From NCBI RefSeq assembly GCF_016405965.1, contig NZ_JAEFCD010000018.1, forward strand, positions 1 through 64,000: a DNA stretch of 64,000 bases, read 5' to 3'. Each line of letters starts with the position of its first letter. Positions within the stretch are counted from its first letter, which is position 1. The translations under genes and the position numbers were made by a program. This document shows positions 32,785-40,649 of this stretch, piece after piece. The notes under the pieces were generated by a model, which saw only the letters and a list, made by a program, of their open reading frames with translations, did not search any database and was not told where the DNA came from. The DNA comes from Alteromonas sp. IB21 (GTDB lineage Bacteria; Pseudomonadota; Gammaproteobacteria; Enterobacterales; Alteromonadaceae).

Positions 32785-34224
32785 TTATCCAGCGCAACAA
32801 GACAACTCACTCACATCTTTATTAAAAGTCTGCGCACACAGTTTCAGACCTTCAACCATGGTTAGATAAGGAAAAAGCTGGTTTGCTAAATCTTCAATTG
32901 TCATTTGATTGTGTATAGCAAGGGCTGCACTTTGTATTAGCTCACCACCTTCGTGTGCTAAGATTTGCGCACCGATAAGCTTATTGGACTGTTTATCTGC
33001 CACTAACTTTATAAAACCGTCTGTCTCAAAGTTGGCTAAGGCTCTTGGCACATTTTCCATTTCTAATACGCGGCTAATAACGCTTATTCCCTGATTTTCA
33101 GCTTCACCTTCTGATAACCCAACGGTAGCAACTTGCGGATCGGTAAAAATAACGGCAGGCATGATTGATAAGTCTAGCTTCAAGTTATCACCAGTCATAT
33201 TTGAACCGGCACGGCTGCCTGCAGCCGCCGCAACATACACATATTGAGGTATGGTTGAGCAATCACCTGCAGCGTAGATATGAGAAACATTTGTCTCAAG
33301 CTTTTCATTAACAAGGACAGCGCCAGATCCATCGGTCCTGACACCTACTACATCTAAATCAAGTCCTACAGTGTTTGCGTGACGACCTGTAGATATCAAT
33401 AACTTCTCACAGAGCACTTGCTCATCTTCGGTCTGTATGAAAAAACCATTGTCATCATGAGTGATTCGAGTGACTTGGGTATTATTTATTATTTCAATGC
33501 CCTCTTTCTCAAAACACTGACTTAATCTATCACCCAACAGTGGATCCTCACTTTTCAACAAGGTACTGCGCGCTAAAATAGTAACTTGGCAACCTAATCG
33601 AGCATATGCCTGAGCAATTTCTACAGCGACAACCGATGAGCCAATTACTGCAAGGCTCTTAGGTAGCTCTTTTTCGAACAACGCTTCTGTTGAAGTCCAA
33701 TATGGGGTGTTTTGTAGTCCTTCTATTTTAGGGAAAGTGGGTGTTGAGCCTGTTGCAATAAGAAATTTGTCTGCAAGTAGTGTTACTTCTGTACCGTCAG
33801 CATGGGTAATGTTCAGCGCATTTTTGCTACTAAACCGCGCATACCCCTTAATCAAGGTTAATGCCGGATTGTTTTTCAGTATATTTTGGTATTTGGCAGT
33901 TCTCAATTCGTCAACGCGACTGATTTGTTGATGCGATAAAAGCGTGCGGTCTATCTTAGGTTCGTGGTCTTCAATGCCTGTAAAAGGGTTGCTTCGTTGT
34001 TGATGTGCTAATTGAGCGGCGCGGATGAGAATTTTAGATGGAACGCAGCCGACATTAACACAACACCCGCCTATAACGTCGGCTCCTTCTATTATGGTGA
34101 CCCTTGCACCATTTTCTGCCGCTTTAATGGCGCACGAGAATGCCGCAGATCCACTGCCAATAATAGCAACATGAAGTTGCTTCGCCTTGCTTGCACAACA
34201 ATTAGAGCTGCCTTGTGCGTTCAT
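32785..34224 (-). CDS. merA: Mercuric reductase
   Basis: MerA reduces Hg(II) to volatile Hg(0) with NADPH and FAD. The protein has the FAD-binding start VAIIGSGSAAFSCAIKAAE (about 19-37), the redox-active pair in GGCCVNVGCVPSK (52-64), the NADPH-binding LAVIGSSVVAVEIAQAYARL, the second FAD motif IYAAGDCS, and the C-terminal mercury-binding Cys pair SCCAG at the very end. It has no N-terminal heavy-metal-associated domain (479 aa), as in many shorter MerA proteins. It is the last gene of merR-merT-merP-merA, 3 bp after merP. Confidence 0.97.
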   Translation of the reverse strand: MNAQGSSNCCASKAKQLHVAIIGSGSAAFSCAIKAAENGARVTIIEGADVIGGCCVNVGCVPSKILIRAAQLAHQQRSNPFTGIEDHEPKIDRTLLSHQQISRVDELRTAKYQNILKNNPALTLIKGYARFSSKNALNITHADGTEVTLLADKFLIATGSTPTFPKIEGLQNTPYWTSTEALFEKELPKSLAVIGSSVVAVEIAQAYARLGCQVTILARSTLLKSEDPLLGDRLSQCFEKEGIEIINNTQVTRITHDDNGFFIQTEDEQVLCEKLLISTGRHANTVGLDLDVVGVRTDGSGAVLVNEKLETNVSHIYAAGDCSTIPQYVYVAAAAGSRAGSNMTGDNLKLDLSIMPAVIFTDPQVATVGLSEGEAENQGISVISRVLEMENVPRALANFETDGFIKLVADKQSNKLIGAQILAHEGGELIQSAALAIHNQMTIEDLANQLFPYLTMVEGLKLCAQTFNKDVSELSCCAG

Positions 34225-34227
34225 AGA

Positions 34228-34506
34228 TTAATCGCTACTTTTTACGTTAGACGAATAGCCTGCATTCTCGGTGGCTGCCATTAACTCTTTTGTATTGGTT
34301 TTCGTATCGTCGAAAGTAACAATAGCTTCATTTGGCTCATATGTGGCTTCGACTGTTTTCACACCTTCCACTTTTTTCAGTGCTAATTTGACCGTAACGG
34401 GACAAGTAACACAATTCATGCTAGGTACTTCTAGCGTGACTGTTTTTAACTCTGCCCACGCGGTGGTGCTTGAAAGTAAAGCCATCGTAAGTAATAGTTT
34501 TTTCAT
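34228..34506 (-). CDS. merP: Periplasmic mercury-binding protein MerP
   Basis: The 92-aa product has a signal peptide (MKKLLLTMALLSSTTAWAE) and a heavy-metal-associated domain with MNCVTCP as the metal-binding CxxC motif, followed by VKLALKKVEGVKTVEATYEP. It binds Hg(II) in the periplasm and hands it to MerT. Its stop is 3 bp from the merA start, and it lies 50 bp after merT. Confidence 0.95.
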   Translation of the reverse strand: MKKLLLTMALLSSTTAWAELKTVTLEVPSMNCVTCPVTVKLALKKVEGVKTVEATYEPNEAIVTFDDTKTNTKELMAATENAGYSSNVKSSD

Positions 34507-34556
34507 AATATTTTCCTGTTTTAAAATGTTTTAGGGATTGTGTAAGGTTCTCGAAA

Positions 34557-34904
34557 TCAGATTAACCAAACTAGCCAATAGTTACTTGTGATCAAAACAA
34601 GTGCTATTAATGACGTTATCCAAAAGGCAATTTGACGACGACGCCTTGTTTGCGGAATTGCGCAGACACTGCCTGGTTGGCATTTTTCAATCGGCCGATG
34701 GATTTTATAACCTGCATAGCCAAGGAAGAGCATGACGGTCACTACAAAAACTGGACGGTATGGTTCAAAAGCGGTTAGGCTACTAATCCATGAGCCACTT
34801 ATTCCAAGCAACAATAGGACTAACGGACCTACACAACAAATGCCTGCCCCGATCGCCGCGATAATACCTCCCACCATCGGCATTTTAGAGTCGTCGTTGA
34901 TCAT
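34557..34904 (-). CDS. merT: Mercury transporter MerT
   Basis: An inner-membrane protein with three hydrophobic spans: GGIIAAIGAGICCVGPLVLL with the vicinal Cys pair that takes up Hg(II), VFVVTVMLFLGYAGY, and FWITSLIALVLITSNYW. The cytoplasmic loop has Cys in KCQPGSVC, the second mercury site. ATG 34904 (MINDDSKMP) is chosen because the mer promoter -10 lies at 34937-34942, so an ATG at 34934 would be at or before the transcript start. Confidence 0.92.
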   Translation of the reverse strand: MINDDSKMPMVGGIIAAIGAGICCVGPLVLLLLGISGSWISSLTAFEPYRPVFVVTVMLFLGYAGYKIHRPIEKCQPGSVCAIPQTRRRRQIAFWITSLIALVLITSNYWLVWLI

Positions 34905-34936
34905 ATTTAATCTCGATATTGCATAAGATAGCACCG

Positions 34937-34968
34937 AGTATAAAGTATGTACCTTAGTACAGAGTCAA
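34937..34968 (-). promoter_or_regulatory. MerR-controlled mer promoter
   Basis: On the minus strand TTGACT (34968-34963) and TTATAC (34943-34938) are separated by 19 bp, the overlong spacer typical of MerR-activated promoters. Inside lies the dyad GTAC-TAAG-GTAC (34960-34949). It drives merT-merP-merA. Confidence 0.85.
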
Positions 34969-35027
34969 GCTTGATTAGTTATTTCATTGTGATTTGTTAG
35001 CGGGATGCTCTAGATAGTTAGATACAT

Positions 35028-35417
35028 TTACTTTGGTGACAAGGCATTAATAATGGGGCAATGGCTATCATCATCATTCGTCTGACACTTAGTGATGCTC
35101 TCCAATAGCGCATGCTCTAATTGTTTTAGGTCTTCCAGCTTAGATTGCACAGATGCAAGTCTCTGTTTTGCTAGCGCTTCTACCTTGCTACAGCACTCGC
35201 TATTTAACGACAGCAGAGATTCTATTTCTTTAAGCGTAAATCCTAATTCTTGAGCGCGTTTTATGAATCGGATCCTATCAACCGTTTCCTTAGGATATAA
35301 TCGATAACCCTCAGAGGGCTTTTGTGGCTGACTGATTAAGCCATTGCGCTCATAAAAGCGAATAGTTTCTTTATTCACACCGATTAGTTTTGCAATCTTT
35401 CCGATTGTCCCTGACAT
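35028..35417 (-). CDS. merR: Mercury-responsive regulator MerR
   Basis: MerR activates the mer promoter upon Hg(II) binding and represses it otherwise. The N-terminal winged HTH reads IGKIAKLIGVNKETIRFYER and GYRLYPKETVDRIRFIKRAQ; the dimer helix follows. Three Cys for Hg(II) are at NSECCSK (about 75-76), TKCQTN (about 110) and SHCPII (about 119), matching Cys82/117/126 of Tn501 MerR. The gene points the same way as merTPA with the promoter between, unlike the divergent order in Tn21 and Tn501. A leader promoter of its own is expected before 35417. Confidence 0.92.
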   Translation of the reverse strand: MSGTIGKIAKLIGVNKETIRFYERNGLISQPQKPSEGYRLYPKETVDRIRFIKRAQELGFTLKEIESLLSLNSECCSKVEALAKQRLASVQSKLEDLKQLEHALLESITKCQTNDDDSHCPIINALSPK

Positions 35418-35509
35418 AAGCGAATCACCTCTACAATATAATTGTAAGACACAAGTAGTTATATCAAAGGCTTAAGCCGAGATATTGCCTAACTAAATGT
35501 CAAATGTAG

Positions 35510-36748
35510 CTATTGAACTTTTCTATCTTTACCTGATGCTGCTCGGCGTTTTCGCTCCACTTGCACATAAACTGTGTCAGTGGTCGCACTACTTGAATGA
35601 CCTAGATCCTCAGATAAATCTTTCAAAGGCCTGTCACGTTCAATCTCCATGCTGGCACCGGTGTGACGCAAGTAATGTGTCGTTGCTTCATTTAATTTCT
35701 GTGCGGCTTCTACTCCTTGTTCTGACTTCATCTTATCGAAAGCTGCGTCAAATACTTGCTGCACGAGCCTGGATATTTGACGGCTTGTTAAACCTCCACG
35801 ACCTCGTATTTTTTCGACCAACACGGTTTGTTCACCTTTGGATGGCAACGGTGACAGCCCACGCCATTCTCTATATCGTTTCAAAAACGTAAGATAACCC
35901 GGTGGTACCGTGATATCTCTAATCTTTTTGCCTTTTCCATAGGTCTTAAACCACCAGTTGTTGTCCTCATCTGTCCAAAAATGACTCATCAACGGTGTCC
36001 AGTCTTGGCGTTCTGAGAGCTCTGAAAGTCTCAGAAATAGGGTTTTCATGGTAGCAATAACGAATAAATTGCGTTCCACAAGCGGATCGTTATCAGCCAT
36101 TTCAACTGCGGTATCTAGGAGATATTGCCATTGCTGTTCTGTTAATCGACTGATAGTTTTCACCTGACTGTCTTTTATCATATATTTACAGTCACGTTTT
36201 GCTAATGGAATAGGATTGCCGAAACAAATTTCTTCATCGATGAGATGGCGATAAAAAGAGCTTAATGCCACAAAGGTAGATTCTAGGGTCTGCAATGACG
36301 GTTGGTACTTTTTCGGATCGAGCACTCTATCTTTATCGTATTTGGGCGGCGTTTGCCTGAACGGCGTCCACTTAAGGTTTGAAGCAAAGTATCCGTTTTT
36401 GAAGCTAAATCGGTCATGGAGCTGCGTACTTATCCATTTAACCGGTGGCGCCACACAAAAATCAATGTATCGCAAAATATCTGCTTTGCGTAAATCGTCC
36501 ACTGGCTGCTTATCCACCATGAAGACCCACAGTAGAAACTTTTCGATGTCATTTCGAAAACGCACATACGTGTGTTGTGATTTGTTGCGACCGATATACA
36601 AAAGGTAATCTTTTGCCCAGTCCCAGTGCTGTCTAATCCATGTTGGTTGCTTATCTAAGAATGAACTTAGTTGTGGATAGTCAGATAAATTGAGTTCTGC
36701 CAGCTCAGTATACGTGGGAAACAACGGTGTAGGTTTAGTGATGGCCAA
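35510..36748 (-). CDS. Tyrosine recombinase (site-specific integrase)
   Basis: The 412-aa protein has a core-binding domain (about 35-190: QHWDWAKDYLLYIGRNKSQH) and a catalytic domain with Arg in LFLRLSELSERQ, Lys in YGKGKKIRDI, His-x-x-Arg in THYLRHTGAS, the second His in LGHSSSATT and Tyr in TDTVYVQVER. It is a site-specific integrase of the kind found in genomic islands. It lies right after the short-Argonaute operon on the same strand and before mer, so it may have moved either cargo. Confidence 0.9.
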   Translation of the reverse strand: MAITKPTPLFPTYTELAELNLSDYPQLSSFLDKQPTWIRQHWDWAKDYLLYIGRNKSQHTYVRFRNDIEKFLLWVFMVDKQPVDDLRKADILRYIDFCVAPPVKWISTQLHDRFSFKNGYFASNLKWTPFRQTPPKYDKDRVLDPKKYQPSLQTLESTFVALSSFYRHLIDEEICFGNPIPLAKRDCKYMIKDSQVKTISRLTEQQWQYLLDTAVEMADNDPLVERNLFVIATMKTLFLRLSELSERQDWTPLMSHFWTDEDNNWWFKTYGKGKKIRDITVPPGYLTFLKRYREWRGLSPLPSKGEQTVLVEKIRGRGGLTSRQISRLVQQVFDAAFDKMKSEQGVEAAQKLNEATTHYLRHTGASMEIERDRPLKDLSEDLGHSSSATTDTVYVQVERKRRAASGKDRKVQ

Positions 36749-36800
36749 ATGTGTTTTTATTGTTGGTTAAGGTTGCAACACTATACTTACTCTTGCACCC

Positions 36801-36830
36801 TATGTCTAATACTAAACCGTATTAGACATA
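36801..36830. terminator. Perfect 12-bp inverted repeat between pAgo and integrase genes
   Basis: TATGTCTAATAC - TAAACC - GTATTAGACATA. No T-run follows on either strand. It lies 8 bp after the stop codon of the Argonaute gene. It may end that transcript, but an integrase binding site or attachment site is equally possible. Confidence 0.5.
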
Positions 36831-36837
36831 GTAGAGG

Positions 36838-38256
36838 TTACATGTAGAAACTGTAACTGACCTGAGGTTTCTCTCCTAAATCAACATACTTCATTATTTC
36901 TCCCACTTTCTTTGCACACTCAAGAGTAATTGGTAAGCGCCCGTCCAATTGCGTGTTGTTCCAGTTCATCTTGGTTAAACCAAGAATTTCCTCCGCAAGC
37001 TCTTCAAGCGAAGAATCATTTTCAAACACATCAATTTTTAACGGATTGGGAATATATGCCCCCGGATATGTCTGATAAAAATCTATGGTTCCTCGTGTGT
37101 ACAGAATACCTTCATTTTCATTGATTGAAAGTAAAGTACCTCTTACCGGTGGATAGTTTGAATCGCTGAACAAACGCATGTCAGTGTTTGTTATCGAAAC
37201 AAAGTCCTTTGCACTGATGCTCTTTTCCTCAAGTACACGATTAAATCCTTTAATCTCAGTATCTCTAAACTTCGAAGTCTTATGGATGACAATCCTTGCA
37301 GGCATGTGCATTAGTGCTTTACCATATTCTGACAATGCTGAGCTCAACAAATCATGGGCTTGTTGCTCAGACATATATGGTCGTTTATCATTTTTGTCTA
37401 TTACAACGGGCGTGCCACGGAGAATGACACCGTGTCCGAATTCATCGAACACCTGAGCAAGGCTTGTTGAGATCGTTTCACCATCTCTGCTTCGATAAAA
37501 CCCTATTCCAACATAACAACTTTTGGGTTTAAATCGCTCTTCTTTTAACCGCCAGGGAACTGTTTTGTTACCCTTGTAATAGAGAGCTGTTGCAAAATTC
37601 CAAGCTCGTGTCGCATCATCCTGATTGCCTCTGTTAGCTTTACCCGTTAACAATGTGCTCTCAACAACTAACTGCAGTGGTACACCGAGATGCATACACT
37701 TTGCTTTTAGGAGCCTTCTGAAATCATGTTCCAGATAGAGTTCAACTTTCCCAGTGTCCTCTGTTGAATGCTTTTCTCTTTTTGTCAGAGAGATAAACAT
37801 TTCATCAGGAATTACACAGATGATTACATCAATTGAACGATTTTCCGCAAGAAATTGTATCTGCTCATAAAACAAGTTAACGGCATCGACAACTCGATCC
37901 TCTCGCGTTTTATTTTTACCAACTTTGACAATTGATGATTTTTGAATAGTGCGTGTGTAGCCCGGAGACGAAAGTAATTGGGTATGAAACCCATAATCCA
38001 ATGACACCCCTCCAAAGCCTTTAAATAGATTTGAAAGATGGCTTTCTTTGGCTAAAATACCAGTTCGACATAAATCCAGCCAGACATCTAGCTTGTCAAC
38101 ACCTTCCCCTCTTCCCACGATCCCTAATCTAAGTTCTGAGCGCCGCAATTCATCTTTTGTGTCATATACGCCCATACGTTCAATTCCATTCCTTGGACAT
38201 ATATGAGTACCTTTCCCAAATTCAAGAAGTGGCTCTTGGATGATTGTAATTTTCAT
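36838..38256 (-). CDS. Short prokaryotic Argonaute (MID-PIWI)
   Basis: Short pAgos bind a guide strand and, on target recognition, switch on a partner effector. The start is MKITIIQEPLLEFGKGTHIC (472 aa), four bases after the partner gene. The MID region (about 110-235) includes SIDVIICVIPDEMF and DFRRLLKAKCMHLGVPLQLV for 5'-end guide binding. The PIWI region (about 245-472) includes CYVGIGFYRSRDGETI, RIVIHKTSKFRDTEIKGFNR, LYTRGTIDFYQTYPGAYIPN and TKMNWNNTQLDGRLPITLEC. The first catalytic Asp of active PIWI (GxD) is Gly here, so slicing is not expected, as in other short pAgos. No PAZ or N domain is present. Confidence 0.87.
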   Translation of the reverse strand: MKITIIQEPLLEFGKGTHICPRNGIERMGVYDTKDELRRSELRLGIVGRGEGVDKLDVWLDLCRTGILAKESHLSNLFKGFGGVSLDYGFHTQLLSSPGYTRTIQKSSIVKVGKNKTREDRVVDAVNLFYEQIQFLAENRSIDVIICVIPDEMFISLTKREKHSTEDTGKVELYLEHDFRRLLKAKCMHLGVPLQLVVESTLLTGKANRGNQDDATRAWNFATALYYKGNKTVPWRLKEERFKPKSCYVGIGFYRSRDGETISTSLAQVFDEFGHGVILRGTPVVIDKNDKRPYMSEQQAHDLLSSALSEYGKALMHMPARIVIHKTSKFRDTEIKGFNRVLEEKSISAKDFVSITNTDMRLFSDSNYPPVRGTLLSINENEGILYTRGTIDFYQTYPGAYIPNPLKIDVFENDSSLEELAEEILGLTKMNWNNTQLDGRLPITLECAKKVGEIMKYVDLGEKPQVSYSFYM

Positions 38257-38260
38257 AGTT

Positions 38261-39667
38261 TTATACTTCCGCCTCTTCTTCAACATTGTCATCAGATGAC
38301 AAGGGATTTTCTTCGGGTGCGAGTTGTATAAGCTGTTCAAACTTGATGCTTTCGCCCAATTGAGCATCCATTTGAGCAAGAAAGTACGATACAAACCGCG
38401 TAAGATTTCTTACGGCTTGGTTGTTTTCTAATCCTTTTTGTTTCGATACCAACTTATCATGAAACCTGGAACGACGGTGTGTATTGTAGGTGTATAGCCA
38501 ACTTGGGACGATCATTGCGTGAAACTGGTCTTGTATTTTTACGAATGTTAACTGGAAACTCAGGTGCTTAAAGTGAGCTACTTTGCCGGGTTCCTTTTTG
38601 CTCTCTACGCGCTCGAAAACGGTTCGTTGCGCTGCTTTTAATCCTATCCACTTTTCTTTTCTACTAATCTGTTCTTTATCTTCGGGTTGAAAGTAATATT
38701 GTTTTTCGAACATATCAAAACCAATGCAATAGTCTTTCACTTGTTCGCGAACCTGACCTTGCAATAGTGACTTAAAGACATTCTCATACTCAACATATTC
38801 AGAATCATAAAGCTCGTTAGAATCTAATTCTTCGATGCTTCCTTTATCTACTATTGACATCAAAGCCGTATGATCATCAAAGTTTGAGAATGTAAACAGT
38901 TTCCCATCATGAAATGTCCATGCAGAAAATTGGGAGCCTTCTAGTGCTAACGCTAAGCGCACACATAAAAACATGTCTGATGAGCGCCTTCCCTTATATC
39001 CCAGCTCAGCTCTGGCTCTTTCAAACACTTCTTTTTTAACGATCGTCAATTGTGCTACGTACACCGTATTAGGGAAAGAAATTGGAGCCAAATTAGTTGT
39101 ATATGCTCTTGGCAACTCAGTTGTTGATTCTCGGAGTGCGAGGTAGCCGTCTATCTCACCGAGGATAAGCTTAAACTCATGCAAAATACGCTTTTGTGCA
39201 GTGACCCTCAAATTAGATGCTTTTGCTAGAATGTCGCCAGGATCTATTACATGAGTGTTGGTATTGAAAGTGAATACATCCCCCGTAATTTTATCGATAG
39301 ACAATTGTGAGTAACTTTTCTGCTTTTTAACGAGCATTAAAACGTAAAGCTCATCAAAATTTGATTGGTAGTTTTTTTCAATGAACACATTCAATGTCTT
39401 TTTGATTTTTTCCAGATCTGTCGTTGCTGTTACTTGAAAAGCCACTCGGTCAAATTCATCACCTAAATCGATACCCGGGAAATTTTTTTGCTTTGCATTT
39501 AAGTTATGTAGCTTTGGTAGATGAAATAGCTCTTTCAGTATAGGGATCAAAGCATCTTCCAATGCAAGGTTGATATCGAGTTTTCCCTGCTTCGTTGCAA
39601 GCTCAACTTGAGTAACCAGTCTAGATACTACTTGGCGAAGCTCGTTTTCTACGGTTAACACTTCCAT
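38261..39667 (-). CDS. SMEK-domain effector partner of short Argonaute
   Basis: The 468-aa protein begins with a SMEK domain (about 5-165), a nuclease-like fold: ENELRQVVSRLVTQVELATK, NFPGIDLGDEFDRVAFQVTA (Asp67 and the FQVT strand in the pattern of PD-(D/E)xK enzymes) and LEKIKKTLNVFIEKNY. Residues about 195-450 (TVYVAQLTIVKKEVFERARA, DMFLCVRLALALEGSQFSAW, HFKHLSFQLTFVKIQDQFHA, MIVPSWLYTYNTHRR) would be the part that holds the Argonaute, comparable to APAZ; that is inference. The C-terminus is very acidic. It is first in the operon and 4 bp from pAgo. Known partners carry TIR, SIR2 or other nuclease-like domains. Confidence 0.7.
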   Translation of the reverse strand: MEVLTVENELRQVVSRLVTQVELATKQGKLDINLALEDALIPILKELFHLPKLHNLNAKQKNFPGIDLGDEFDRVAFQVTATTDLEKIKKTLNVFIEKNYQSNFDELYVLMLVKKQKSYSQLSIDKITGDVFTFNTNTHVIDPGDILAKASNLRVTAQKRILHEFKLILGEIDGYLALRESTTELPRAYTTNLAPISFPNTVYVAQLTIVKKEVFERARAELGYKGRRSSDMFLCVRLALALEGSQFSAWTFHDGKLFTFSNFDDHTALMSIVDKGSIEELDSNELYDSEYVEYENVFKSLLQGQVREQVKDYCIGFDMFEKQYYFQPEDKEQISRKEKWIGLKAAQRTVFERVESKKEPGKVAHFKHLSFQLTFVKIQDQFHAMIVPSWLYTYNTHRRSRFHDKLVSKQKGLENNQAVRNLTRFVSYFLAQMDAQLGESIKFEQLIQLAPEENPLSSDDNVEEEAEV

Positions 39668-39860
39668 CGATAGCTATGTCCTTTTTATACTGAGATTATA
39701 TACAGCTTATATAGTAACGCTTTTCATTTAATCAATAACAATTTAGATCATTTTTCCCATTGATATTGCTAGCCATAATACTCATTGAAAGTGCTTTAAA
39801 TTTGCTGAAGTTATGACAGCCGTCATAGGTGGATTTTTCTAAAGTTACGACCCCAAAATA

Positions 39861-39886
39861 GGCGATAGCGATAGCCAGCTATCACC
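39861..39886 (-). terminator. Terminator of the ICMT-family gene
   Basis: On the minus strand GGTGATAGC - TGGCTATC - GCTATCGCC pairs over nine positions with one G-T pair, followed by TATTTTGG. Confidence 0.55.
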
Positions 39887-39918
39887 CTGAAAAATGTAGA
39901 GTACGAAGGTCCTTGGTA

Positions 39919-40524
39919 TTAAGCGTCAACACTAAATCGTGAAAGCTTTGGTATGTATCGGTTGGTGTCAGACTGATATTTTAGAAAATCATTGCCATGC
40001 ACGTTCTTCAAATAAGGTTCTTCAATTTTTCGAACAATCACTTCAATGCAAATCCAACATACAAAAGCACACGCCCAAAGCAGCATATGAGGGAACGTTA
40101 TACACACCCCTATCCAAAATAGAAGAATACCAAAGTAAATAGGGTTGCGAGACTTTGCGTAAATCCCGTGAGTAATGAGTGCAGTCGTTTCTTGCTGGTC
40201 AACCCCAATACGCCATGAATCTCCCATTTGAATTTGAGACAACAGCGTTACTGCAATTCCGCAGGCGCCAATCAAGGAGCCGAGAAGTTGAAATGGAGTT
40301 GAAGGAACAAATAAGAGGGGCACCCGTCCTAAGTAACCATAAAGAATGAGACCAAATGCTAAGCAAAACGTAACCACGAATATAGCCCCTGGTAAAATTT
40401 CAATTAATGATGCGTTTATAGATGCTGCTCTAATACCAAAATCACCATTTCTCTTATATTGAACAAAGCTTCTACCGAGGACTGCTAGCAATAAAAAACT
40501 ACTAATTAAAATAAGCGGAATCAT
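39919..40524 (-). CDS. ICMT-family membrane methyltransferase
   Basis: The 201-aa membrane protein belongs to the isoprenylcysteine carboxyl methyltransferase/PEMT group. It has hydrophobic spans at about 2-18, 42-65, 72-97 and 128-155, and the SAM-binding part THGIYAKSRNPIYFGILLFW followed by IVRKIEEPYL, the two marks of the family. Such genes often accompany heavy-metal efflux clusters; the substrate in bacteria is unknown. It has its own MerR-type promoter that is almost identical to the one at 54290-54320, which puts it in the metal regulon. A truncated copy lies at 28771-29170. Confidence 0.8.
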   Translation of the reverse strand: MIPLILISSFLLLAVLGRSFVQYKRNGDFGIRAASINASLIEILPGAIFVVTFCLAFGLILYGYLGRVPLLFVPSTPFQLLGSLIGACGIAVTLLSQIQMGDSWRIGVDQQETTALITHGIYAKSRNPIYFGILLFWIGVCITFPHMLLWACAFVCWICIEVIVRKIEEPYLKNVHGNDFLKYQSDTNRYIPKLSRFSVDA

Positions 40525-40558
40525 ATGTATCCTTATCGTATATGACGTTAAGAATATG

Positions 40559-40589
40559 ATTGTAAAGTCTATACTTAATATAGAGTCAA
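40559..40589 (-). promoter_or_regulatory. MerR-type promoter of the ICMT-family gene
   Basis: On the minus strand TTGACT (40589-40584) and TACAAT (40564-40559) are 19 bp apart, with the dyad CTATA-TTAAG-TATAG between. The element matches the CadR-type promoter at 54290-54320 at nearly all positions, so the same regulator is the likely activator. Confidence 0.8.
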
Positions 40590-40621
40590 GAGGTGCCTAA
40601 AAATCGTTCAGGTAAAACTTA

Positions 40622-40641
40622 GGCATTTATGAACAAATGCC
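40622..40641 (-). terminator. Terminator after czcA (module 1)
   Basis: GGCATTT - ATGAAC - AAATGCC forms a 7-bp hairpin 8 bp past the czcA stop; on the minus strand TAAGTTTT follows. Confidence 0.5.
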
Positions 40642-40649
40642 CAAGAACA

